Below, in pieces: positions 7,422-15,026 of a stretch of DNA of 40,197 bases. The translations under genes were made by a program, and so were the position numbers. The stretch's first letter is position 1. Each line of letters opens with the position of its first letter. Source of the DNA: Treponema sp. (GTDB taxonomy: Bacteria > Spirochaetota > Spirochaetia > Treponematales > Treponemataceae); the NCBI GenBank assembly GCA_016290335.1, contig JAEETM010000032.1, forward strand, positions 1-40,197. Direction: 5' to 3'. The notes beneath the pieces are model-generated. The model had not been told where the DNA came from and searched no databases. It saw only the letters and a list, made by a program, of their open reading frames with translations.

Positions 7422-9233
7422 ATGAAAGCAAGTAGAACTATTATCTCAACACTGCGTGAAGCTCCAAACGACGCAGTTATTGCAAGCCATCAGTTGATGA
7501 TGCGCTCTGGTCTTATCAGAAAACTTGGAAACGGTCTTTATGTTTATATGCCTCTCGGTTACCGTTCTTTAATGAAAGTTCAGAAAATTATCCGCGAAGA
7601 ACTTGATAATGCGGGTCTTTTGGAAATAAAGCCTACAGTAATTCAGCCAGGTGATTTGTGGCGAGAATCTGGAAGATGGGACAAAATGGCTGGAGAAATG
7701 CTTACTGCTCAGAACAGACAGGGACAGGATATGGTTGTTTCTCCAACAGCCGAGGAAGCCTTTACTGCAGTTGTCCGCGAAGGTCTTTCTTCTTACAAGC
7801 AGCTTCCTTTTACACTTTATCAGATTAATACAAAGTATCGTGACGAAATCCGTCCACGCTATGGTGTAATGCGAGGCCGTGAGTTCATAATGATGGATGC
7901 TTATTCCTTCGATAAAGATACAGCTGATTTGGATGCTTCTTACGAAAATGTTGCAGCCGCCTACCGCAGAATCTTTAAGCGAATGGGCTTAAGCACTATT
8001 TCTGTAAAAGCTGACACCGGTTCTATGGGTGGTTCTGGTTCCGAAGAGTTTATGGTAGAAAGCCCTGTTGGCGACGACACACTCCTTCTCTGCCCTAATT
8101 GCGATTATGCCGCAAACGTGGAAAAAGCAAGCTGCCAGACAGAAACACCGCTCGACAGCAACGGTAAACCACAGGTTCGCACCGACCTTGCAATTGAAGA
8201 AGTTGCAACACCAAACGTATTCAGCATTGAAGATATGGAAAAGTTCTTTGGCGAAAAACCAACAACCTTCCTCAAAGCACTTGTTTACAAGGTTTACAAC
8301 TGTGCCGTTGATCTTTCTAAAACAGAGTTCTACAAAAATGCAGAAACTGTAACAGAAGGCGGCCAGACATATATTCCTGAAACCTTCTTCTGCGTACTTA
8401 TCCGTGGAGACCTTGATGTAAACGAAACAAAGCTTGCCGCAGAGCTTAAGGCCAGTGGTGCAGAGCTTGCAAGCGATGAAGACGTTTTGAAATACTCAGG
8501 CGCACCACACGGTTTTGTTGGTCCAGTTGGAATTAAAATCCCTATTATTGCAGATAAATCTACTGTTGATATGCACGACTGTATTGCAGGTGCCGGTAAA
8601 AACGGTTTCCACATCAAGCACGTAGAACCAAGCCGCGACTTTACTCCGTTTATGACAGCTGATGTACGCACCTGTAAGGAAGGCGATAAATGTCCTGACT
8701 GCGGTGGAAACTTCTATATGAAAAAAGGTAACGAGCTTGGTCATATCTTTAAGCTTGGAACAAAATATACAAAATCAATGAACGTAACTTACCTTGACGT
8801 AAGCGGAAAGCCTGTAACACCGCTCATGGGCTGCTATGGAATTGGTGTAGACCGTACTCTTGCAAGCATTATTGAAGGTCATAATGATGAAAAAGGCATT
8901 ATCTGGCCGATGAGTGTTGCTCCATACCAGGTTGCCGTAATTCCTATTATGTACAAGGATAAGATGAAGGAAGTTGCCGATAAGATTTATGATGAGCTTT
9001 GTGCTGCCGGTGTAGAAGTTCTTCTGGATGACCGCAATGAACGTCCTGGCGTTAAGTTTACCGATTCAGAGCTTATTGGTTACCCAATCCGCATTGTTGT
9101 TGGCGATAAAAACCTGCCTAATGTTGAGCTTAAAGTTCGTTCAGCCGCAGAAGCAGAGCTTATTCCTGCAGACCAGGCAGCTGCAAAAGCCGCAGAAATT
9201 GTACATGCAGAATTAGCGAAACTAAACGCTTAG
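7422..9233 (+). CDS. proS: Prolyl-tRNA synthetase, bacterial type with editing domain
   Basis: This class IIa synthetase charges tRNA-Pro. The 603-residue protein has the normal bacterial architecture. The catalytic domain holds motif 2 around 138-165 (TKYRDEIRPRYGVMRGREF) and motif 3 in the GCYGIGVDR segment. The YbaK-like editing insertion (about 235-400) clears mischarged Ala-tRNA, and the anticodon-binding domain occupies about the last 110 residues. An in-frame TTG at 7416 is only 3 bases beyond the -10 box; the ATG at 7422, where family similarity begins (MKASRTIISTLREAP), is the better start. The gene has its own promoter and appears monocistronic. Confidence 0.96.
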   Translation: MKASRTIISTLREAPNDAVIASHQLMMRSGLIRKLGNGLYVYMPLGYRSLMKVQKIIREELDNAGLLEIKPTVIQPGDLWRESGRWDKMAGEMLTAQNRQGQDMVVSPTAEEAFTAVVREGLSSYKQLPFTLYQINTKYRDEIRPRYGVMRGREFIMMDAYSFDKDTADLDASYENVAAAYRRIFKRMGLSTISVKADTGSMGGSGSEEFMVESPVGDDTLLLCPNCDYAANVEKASCQTETPLDSNGKPQVRTDLAIEEVATPNVFSIEDMEKFFGEKPTTFLKALVYKVYNCAVDLSKTEFYKNAETVTEGGQTYIPETFFCVLIRGDLDVNETKLAAELKASGAELASDEDVLKYSGAPHGFVGPVGIKIPIIADKSTVDMHDCIAGAGKNGFHIKHVEPSRDFTPFMTADVRTCKEGDKCPDCGGNFYMKKGNELGHIFKLGTKYTKSMNVTYLDVSGKPVTPLMGCYGIGVDRTLASIIEGHNDEKGIIWPMSVAPYQVAVIPIMYKDKMKEVADKIYDELCAAGVEVLLDDRNERPGVKFTDSELIGYPIRIVVGDKNLPNVELKVRSAAEAELIPADQAAAKAAEIVHAELAKLNA

Positions 9234-9250
9234 TTTGTGGTTTTATACAT

Positions 9251-9278
9251 GTCATTGTCGGGCTTGACCCGACAATCT
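9251..9278 (+). repeat. Dispersed 28-base hairpin repeat, copy 1
   Basis: This is a perfect hairpin: ATTGTCGGG (9254-9262), loop CTTGA, and CCCGACAAT (9268-9276). It lies between proS and the next gene. A second copy lies at 34671-34698 between trkA and trkH. It may serve as a weak terminator or an mRNA-stabilising element, but there is no long U-tract after it. Confidence 0.75.
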
Positions 9279-9286
9279 ATTTTATT

Positions 9287-10390
9287 ATGAAACATTTTTT
9301 TTCTTTTTTAGCTTGCTTTTTAATTCTCACAGCGGGCTTATTCGCTGTACCGGGGTTTACATCTTACTTAAAAGACAGCTCCGGTCAGTATGTTTATTAC
9401 CGTGACAGTTCTTTTGTGCGTGAAAGCTACATTGGAATCCTTACTTATGACGAAGCAACGTATCAGGTAAGATATTTTGCCCCAAAGGATGAGAAAAAAA
9501 ATCTCCCTGAAAAAGATATTGCCATTCTTCTTACTGTTAATCCTGAGGCAGACGGCTGGGAAATGACCGGCGAAAGAATCATCTCTAAAATACAATACAC
9601 ACAGGAAGATGTTGATATAATAAACTATCTGCACGACCTTTTGTACGAGTTTTCCTCACGCAGAAACAAAATTGACCTTACACCAAACAATAAAAGCTAT
9701 GTATGGGGAAATGATTTCTGGGAAAACGGAATTACAAAATCACAGGATTATGCACAGTTTGGCGGCAATGTAACAATCAATTTTGACTGCCTTATCCCGC
9801 TGTTTAATATTAAATGCATTTATTCTGCAGAAGGTTCAATGGTTTTCCGCTGCTGTACAATGGGAACTCTTAAAAGCTCTGATGATACTGCTTTTAGTGA
9901 TTTTAAGGGAATTAAGACCTATAATCCTCTGGCAGACAAAAGTACGGTAACAACATACAAGGTAACCGAGTCAGTAAAACACGTTTGCGATAACCGCTCG
10001 GTAATGATTGATAAAAACTGGAACAGCGAACAGCAGATTCCAAACTTCTGCACGCTGAACAACGATTCTGTAATTACGATGATTACCATGCCAAAGCTTG
10101 CTGAAGAAAAGCTTGGAAACGATTTTTATTCAATCTTCAGCTTTTTGAACAGCGTTAATTCTAAATATACAGATTTAAGCTCCTGCGAAATTGAATACGA
10201 CAAAGCAAAAAAATCCTACAAAATCACAATTGATTCGTATCTGACAGGCAGCAATTCGTGCATAACCGCCGTAACTAAGCTTTTGCCAAACACACAGGGT
10301 GGCTTTGACGTTTTTATATTAAGCACATTTAAGAAGCCATGGCTGGAAAACAAAGACTACTTTGAGAAAATCATCGAGTCGTTCAACTAG
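9287..10390 (+). CDS. Secreted protein of unknown function
   Basis: I do not recognise this 367-residue protein. It has a clear signal peptide (MKHFFSFLACFLILTAGLFA, cleavage after about residue 20) and no lipobox Cys at the cleavage site, so it is probably periplasmic or secreted. The mature part mixes beta strands and helices and has several Cys, with no repeat or catalytic motif I can name. It follows the hairpin repeat after proS. Its stop overlaps the stop of the convergent gerMN gene within the tetranucleotide CTAG (10387-10390), so no spacer or terminator separates the two. The start ATG at 9287 gives a complete signal peptide. Confidence 0.75.
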   Translation: MKHFFSFLACFLILTAGLFAVPGFTSYLKDSSGQYVYYRDSSFVRESYIGILTYDEATYQVRYFAPKDEKKNLPEKDIAILLTVNPEADGWEMTGERIISKIQYTQEDVDIINYLHDLLYEFSSRRNKIDLTPNNKSYVWGNDFWENGITKSQDYAQFGGNVTINFDCLIPLFNIKCIYSAEGSMVFRCCTMGTLKSSDDTAFSDFKGIKTYNPLADKSTVTTYKVTESVKHVCDNRSVMIDKNWNSEQQIPNFCTLNNDSVITMITMPKLAEEKLGNDFYSIFSFLNSVNSKYTDLSSCEIEYDKAKKSYKITIDSYLTGSNSCITAVTKLLPNTQGGFDVFILSTFKKPWLENKDYFEKIIESFN

Positions 10391-11232
10391 AATGCATTTC
10401 TAGAAAGCGGTGAACCAATCCACTGGCCTTCGCTGCCAAGATATTCTTTCTTTTCACCTTCAATCAGGAACTGAACGCTTTTTACTGTAGAAAAGCTTGT
10501 AGCCGTATATACAATCTGCATAAGCTGAGCGTTATAGCCTTCTACACCAAAAGGGTTTATTTCGAAATCTTCGCTGAAATCAAGATAAGCAACACCGCTC
10601 TGGATTTTTATGCTCAAAAGCTTTGTACCAGCTGGAATAAGTGACTGACAGTTTTTTTCCGCTGCAATAGATGAATCCGGTCCTTTGAGCAAAAGCTTAA
10701 TTGCTGTAGAAAGCGGCGAATCATCCTTTGGAATTGAACGCTTTACAATTTTGCGGACTACTGAACCTTCGGAATCTATTTCGACAAAGCAAAGCTGTAA
10801 TTCGGTAATTGGAACTTCGGTGGTTACAGCATCTGTTTTCTTAGTTTCTTTTTCTGCTGATGATGGAATTTGCTGCTCTTTTTCGGTTGCAGGCTTTGTT
10901 GTCTGCTCTGAAACACTTTTAGTTTCCTGCTTTTCTGGCTTTGATTCTTCCACTACCGGCTGAGGCTTTTTTTCTGTTTCTACCTTAATCTTTACCGTAG
11001 AATCCTCGGTAACAACTGTCTGCTTGGAACCGGAGTCCTGCTCTTTTTCAGGAACCTCGTGCTTTTCTACAAACTCTGGTGTTGCACCAAAAACACGCTC
11101 AAAAAAGTTTGTTTCTTTAAGATTTGTGACAATAGTATCTTTTTTTACAAGAAAGACAATAAAGCAAACGAGGAAAACTAAAACTATACAAGCAATTGTA
11201 AAACCGGATCTTTTCTTTTTCTTATCAGCCAT
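10387..11232 (-). CDS. GerMN-domain protein with N-terminal membrane anchor
   Basis: GerMN domains occur in Gram-positive spore-germination GerM and in spirochaete envelope proteins; their biochemical role is not settled. The 281-residue protein has a Lys-rich N-terminus, one membrane segment (about 10-28), a long Glu/Lys/Thr/Ser-rich linker (about 50-140) of low complexity, and the GerMN domain at about 145-270 (PLSTAIKLLLKGP, then VAYLDFSEDFE). The linker suggests a periplasmic reach across the wall. It lies 21 bases after nfnB. A GATAAT box (11244-11239) is 6 bases before its ATG, so it may also have its own leaderless transcript. Confidence 0.82.
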   Translation of the reverse strand: MADKKKKRSGFTIACIVLVFLVCFIVFLVKKDTIVTNLKETNFFERVFGATPEFVEKHEVPEKEQDSGSKQTVVTEDSTVKIKVETEKKPQPVVEESKPEKQETKSVSEQTTKPATEKEQQIPSSAEKETKKTDAVTTEVPITELQLCFVEIDSEGSVVRKIVKRSIPKDDSPLSTAIKLLLKGPDSSIAAEKNCQSLIPAGTKLLSIKIQSGVAYLDFSEDFEINPFGVEGYNAQLMQIVYTATSFSTVKSVQFLIEGEKKEYLGSEGQWIGSPLSRNAF

Positions 11233-11253
11233 ACCTTTATTATCGGTATTTTT

Positions 11254-12729
11254 TTAGCTGAGGTTAGCAAGATATTCGTTGATTCCGGCGGCCGCTTTAC
11301 GACCTTCGCCCATTGCAAGAATTACGGTTGCAGCACCAAGAACTATGTCGCCGCCGGCCCAAACCTTTACGTGGCTTGTAGCCTGTTTTTCGTCAACAAT
11401 AATGTGACCCTTTGAGTCTGCATCAAGGCCTGGTGTTGTAGAAACAAGAAGCGGGTTACTGCCGTTTCCAAGAGCAACAATAAGTGCATCGCATTCAATT
11501 TCGTGTTCACTGCCCTTAATTGCAACAGGAGCACGTCTTCCGCTTGCATCTGGTTCACCAAGCTCGTAGCTTAAGCAAACTAAACCGCGAACCTTGCCTT
11601 GTTCATCACCGAGCACTTCTACCGGGTTTTCAAGGAAATGGAACTCTATGCCTTCTTCTTCTGCATGAGCAATTTCTTCACGACGGGCTGGCATTTCATC
11701 ACGTGTACGACGGTAAACAACAGTTACTTTTTCGGCACCAAGGCGTAAAGCCATACGAGCTGCATCCATTGCAACATTGCCACCACCGGTAACACAAACA
11801 TGCTTAGCTTCGTACAAAGGTGTTGCAGCATGCTCTTTATCATAAGCCTTCATTAGATTTGCACGGGTAAGATATTCGTTTGCAGAGAAGACACCAATAA
11901 GGTTTTCTCCAGGGATATTGAGGAACTTTGGAAGTCCGGCGCCGGTACCAATAAAGGCGGCATCAAAACCCTTTTCGTTCAAAAGCTGATCAAGGGTATC
12001 TGTACGGCCAACAAGGAAGTTCAGTTCAAACTTTACACCAAGCTTCTTAAGGTTTTCAATTTCTTCCTGAACAATGGCCTTTGGCAGACGGAACTCTGGA
12101 ATACCATACATCATAACACCGCCAGCCTTATGGAAGGCTTCAAAAACTGTAACCTCGTGACCAGCACGTGCACAATCTGCGGCAACTGTAAGTCCAGCAG
12201 GACCAGAACCAATTACGGCAACCTTTTTACCAGTTTTTTCTGCAATTTCTGGAATAGAAACAAACTTGTACTGGCGTTCCCAGTCTGCAACAAAGCGTTC
12301 CAAACGTCCAATAGAAACTGCACGTTCAGCATCCTTGTAGATTTTTCCAACCATACAAGTTTTCTGGCACTGTTTTTCCTGAGGGCAAACACGTCCGCAA
12401 ATTGCAGGTAAAAGGCTTGTTCTTTTTATGATATTGACAGCCGCCTTAAACTCACCCTTTGCAATCTGACCGATAAAGCCAGGAATATCAACATTTACAG
12501 GGCAGCCTTCTACACAGGTTGGATTTTTACACTGCAAACATCGGTTTGCTTCTACTACAGCCTGTTCTTTTGAAAAGCCATAAGTTACTTCGTCCATTAT
12601 GTGGGCGCGTTCTTTCGGATCTCTGTGTGGCATTTCCATTTGAGGAATTGCAGTTCTATCCTTTGGTGTAAGTCCACCGTTTTTAATTTTCTCTTGTATT
12701 TTATTATATTCTGCTGTTACGTCTATCAT
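11254..12729 (-). CDS. nfnB: NADPH-side subunit of electron-bifurcating NfnAB (GltD-like)
   Basis: NfnAB couples reduced ferredoxin and NADH oxidation to reduction of two NADP+ and balances electron carriers in anaerobes. The 491-residue protein has eight Cys in the N-terminal iron-sulfur domain (C64, C67, C72 and C76; C111, C115, C121 and C125), an FAD Rossmann motif GSGPAGL (174-180) and an NADP motif GGGNVAMDAA with the adjacent VVYRRTRDEMPAR. It could be annotated as the glutamate synthase small subunit (GltA/GltD). The partner NfnA is directly upstream and no large glutamate synthase subunit is present, so NfnB is preferred. The start is supported by AGGAAC about 6 bases upstream. Confidence 0.88.
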   Translation of the reverse strand: MIDVTAEYNKIQEKIKNGGLTPKDRTAIPQMEMPHRDPKERAHIMDEVTYGFSKEQAVVEANRCLQCKNPTCVEGCPVNVDIPGFIGQIAKGEFKAAVNIIKRTSLLPAICGRVCPQEKQCQKTCMVGKIYKDAERAVSIGRLERFVADWERQYKFVSIPEIAEKTGKKVAVIGSGPAGLTVAADCARAGHEVTVFEAFHKAGGVMMYGIPEFRLPKAIVQEEIENLKKLGVKFELNFLVGRTDTLDQLLNEKGFDAAFIGTGAGLPKFLNIPGENLIGVFSANEYLTRANLMKAYDKEHAATPLYEAKHVCVTGGGNVAMDAARMALRLGAEKVTVVYRRTRDEMPARREEIAHAEEEGIEFHFLENPVEVLGDEQGKVRGLVCLSYELGEPDASGRRAPVAIKGSEHEIECDALIVALGNGSNPLLVSTTPGLDADSKGHIIVDEKQATSHVKVWAGGDIVLGAATVILAMGEGRKAAAGINEYLANLS

Positions 12730-12780
12730 TTTTTGTTCCTTGAACTCTGTGATTTCGACAATCTAAATCACCGAATTAAA

Positions 12781-13632
12781 TTATGCCAGCTTGTCTGCGG
12801 CTGCCTGCATTTTGCATTTATGGAAATCTTCCTGCTCTCTGTCCTTAAAGGATTTCATTCTGAGCATCATATTATCCCAGTCAACCTGATGAGCATCGAA
12901 CTCTGGGCCATCAACGCAAACAAACTTTGTTTTTCCGCCAACACTTACACGGCAACCACCGCACATTCCAGTTCCATCAATCATAATTGTATTAAGGGAA
13001 ACTGTAGTTTTAATGCCGTATTCTTTTGTGGTAAGAGCACAGAACTTCATCATAATTGGAGGTCCAATTGCAATTACTTCTGCAGGTGGACACTGACTTT
13101 CGCACAATTCTTTTACAGGAACTGTAGAAACACCCTGACGACCAGCTGAACCATCATCTGTCATAATGATTACTTCGTCGGCAAGGGCTTTCATTTCATC
13201 AACGTAAATTAATAAATCTTTATTTCGGGCACAGATTATCATTATAACCTTGTTGCCGGCTGCTTTATGAGCCTGAACAATAGGATAGCATGGAGCAACA
13301 CCAAAACCGCCGCCAACAACAACTACAGGTGCATCGTATTTTTCGATTTTAGAAGGATTTCCGAGCGGTCCCAAAATAGCCGGAAGCTCCTGTCCTGCTT
13401 CCATAAGCGACAACTTGTAGGTTGTAGCTCCAACTGCCTGGAAAACGAGTGCAATCCAGCCTTCTTCGGCATTTGCATCCGCAATTGTAAGCGGGATTCG
13501 TTCACCAAAATCAGGTTCAACCTGTACAATTACAAACTGACCTGCTTTTCTGTTTCTTGCAATCTCTGGTGCAGCAACCCTCATATAAAATACACCGGCA
13601 GAAAGCTGTTTCTTTTCGATAATCTTAAACAT
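12781..13632 (-). CDS. nfnA: NADH-side ferredoxin-NADP reductase subunit of NfnAB
   Basis: This is the small subunit of the bifurcating transhydrogenase, related to dihydroorotate dehydrogenase electron-transfer subunits. Its 283 residues fit NfnA. An FAD-binding barrel covers about 1-95 (RIPLTIAD), an NAD Rossmann part starts with GGGFGVAP (107-114), and a C-terminal [2Fe-2S] loop has D219, C224, C227 and C239 in MIDGTGMCGGC and FVCVDGPEFDAHQVD. The Asp plus three Cys pattern is the known hallmark of NfnA. The nfnB gene follows after 51 bases. A GAGGA sequence sits 5 bases before the ATG, and a strong hairpin precedes it in the predicted leader. Confidence 0.9.
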   Translation of the reverse strand: MFKIIEKKQLSAGVFYMRVAAPEIARNRKAGQFVIVQVEPDFGERIPLTIADANAEEGWIALVFQAVGATTYKLSLMEAGQELPAILGPLGNPSKIEKYDAPVVVVGGGFGVAPCYPIVQAHKAAGNKVIMIICARNKDLLIYVDEMKALADEVIIMTDDGSAGRQGVSTVPVKELCESQCPPAEVIAIGPPIMMKFCALTTKEYGIKTTVSLNTIMIDGTGMCGGCRVSVGGKTKFVCVDGPEFDAHQVDWDNMMLRMKSFKDREQEDFHKCKMQAAADKLA

Positions 13633-13646
13633 CTGGTCCTCAAATT

Positions 13647-13676
13647 GTTTCCAAGCATATTTCTATGCTTAGAAAC
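13647..13676 (-). promoter_or_regulatory. GNRA-capped hairpin in the predicted nfnA 5' leader
   Basis: On the minus strand GTTTCTAAGCATA, loop GAAA and TATGCTTGGAAAC form a 13-pair stem (one T-G wobble) with a GNRA tetraloop. It ends 14 bases before the nfnA ATG, next to the Shine-Dalgarno. A second palindrome, AAACATAATGTTT, overlaps its upstream edge (about 13672-13684). There is no U-tract, so a regulatory or stabilising leader structure or an operator is more likely than a terminator. Confidence 0.65.
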
Positions 13677-13699
13677 ATTATGTTTGGAATATTTTTATA

Positions 13700-13728
13700 T
13701 TTATACTACTATTTAGAATCCTATACAA
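13700..13728 (-). promoter_or_regulatory. Predicted nfnAB promoter
   Basis: On the minus strand there is TTGTAT at 13728-13723, a 17-base spacer and TATAAA at 13705-13700. The -35 box lies inside the last codons of the upstream barrel gene. The predicted start near 13693 gives a leader of about 60 bases that contains the hairpin. Confidence 0.6.
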
Positions 13729-15026
13729 GCGGTAACAAATGCTCCTAAGCCAGAACCTTTAAAACTTGTCTGCAAATTAGCTGATTCGAGGGCAATTCCG
13801 GCATCAATTTCTACAAGACGGAAGTTCAAAGCAAGAGTTGCCTTATGCTTAAAGATTTCGTCTGTGCGCTCTGTTGAAAGATAGAGACTGATTATATTTA
13901 CAAGACTGATTTTTGTACCAATTAAATAATCAAGATAGAAATAGATTTCTGAGCGGTCCTGTGCAAATGGATGCTTGATTCCAACTCCAAGTGTTCCGTA
14001 GTATTTCATAAGCCAGCTGAATGGTGAAAACTCAGCAGATATGGCAAACTTCATTGGTCGGTTTATTTTATACAGAACAGATACAGGGTCTGTGAAAATG
14101 CTTGTTGTTCCGGTTTCGGTTCCTTCTGGCTCTGAAGGTTCTTCTGGAGTTGTTCCTTCACCTGATCCACCTTCTTCACCATTTTCTGAGTTTTCATCCT
14201 GTTTTTTCATCATACTGTCGAGTGAGAATGGAATCTCCTTTTCATAATTGAGTGAAGTTTTTGTATTAAGACGACTTGGAACCATTGGAATACGAACGGA
14301 ACTGGAAAGTGTAAGGAAATCTGTAAGCTTATACGAAACTTTTCCTCCTAAATCAAAACCCATTGAAGGTACAAGTGTATTAACAAGCTTATTCACAATT
14401 TCATTACTTTGTCCAAGAAACTCTTCGTTAATTGGAACTGAAGAATAAATATCCATATTGCCTTTCATTGTAAGGTCATAGGAATTATTTTCTCCGCATT
14501 TTGCCATAACATAGGAATCAGTTGTTACTGCGTGTGCCAGGGATGCAAATACTGAAGGCTGAACAAGAATAGAAAACTTATTAACGTTAAAGCCAACATC
14601 CAGCTGTGCAAAGGCAAACACATCTGCATAGCCGTCTACAGAAACCTTAAAGCTTTCATTAAGTTCATTACCTTTTGCTATGAATCTGAATAAATCCTTT
14701 GAAATACCGGTGTTTGCAAATAAATCAACACCTGCAGAAACTCCAAAATGAAGCCCCTTCTTAAAATCAAGTGTAATAGCAGCACTTGGCATAACATCTA
14801 CAGTTGCATCAAAGCCTTTTTTTGGCATATCGTTATAAAGCTTTTTCAAGTCGATTATAACCTGCTCCTGTAAAAAATCAGCTATGGTCAATGTATTGTT
14901 AGAAATATTTGCAGGTACATTTAATTTTATTTCAAATATACGATGATCAAAGAAATCTGCTGCACCGGCAAATAAACTGCTAATAAACAATATAAAAGAT
15001 GCTAAAATAACTACAAATCTTTTCAT
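13713..15026 (-). CDS. Predicted outer-membrane beta-barrel protein
   Basis: This 437-residue exported protein has a signal peptide (MKRFVVILASFILFISSLFA, cleavage near 20-22), long alternating-polarity strands, glycine-rich turns and a C-terminal Phe (ACIGF), as expected of an outer-membrane barrel. An acidic linker at about 273-300 (Gly/Glu/Pro/Thr rich) interrupts the strands and is probably a surface loop or hinge. Its ATG overlaps the stop of the upstream 935-residue lipoprotein (TAATG at 15024-15028), so the two are translationally coupled and probably work together. I do not recognise a named family. The function is unknown; a porin or a lipoprotein-partner role is inferred. Confidence 0.72.
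   Translation of the reverse strand: MKRFVVILASFILFISSLFAGAADFFDHRIFEIKLNVPANISNNTLTIADFLQEQVIIDLKKLYNDMPKKGFDATVDVMPSAAITLDFKKGLHFGVSAGVDLFANTGISKDLFRFIAKGNELNESFKVSVDGYADVFAFAQLDVGFNVNKFSILVQPSVFASLAHAVTTDSYVMAKCGENNSYDLTMKGNMDIYSSVPINEEFLGQSNEIVNKLVNTLVPSMGFDLGGKVSYKLTDFLTLSSSVRIPMVPSRLNTKTSLNYEKEIPFSLDSMMKKQDENSENGEEGGSGEGTTPEEPSEPEGTETGTTSIFTDPVSVLYKINRPMKFAISAEFSPFSWLMKYYGTLGVGIKHPFAQDRSEIYFYLDYLIGTKISLVNIISLYLSTERTDEIFKHKATLALNFRLVEIDAGIALESANLQTSFKGSGLGAFVTACIGF

Noticed and set aside
11254..12729. Glutamate synthase small subunit
   Set aside because: No large subunit is present, and the adjacent gene has the Asp plus three Cys cluster site of NfnA, so NfnB is the better call.
12601..13149. 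Open frame on the plus strand across nfnA/nfnB
   Set aside because: Shadow of the two strongly conserved nfn genes; Cys/Phe/Asn-rich composition is typical of antisense translation.
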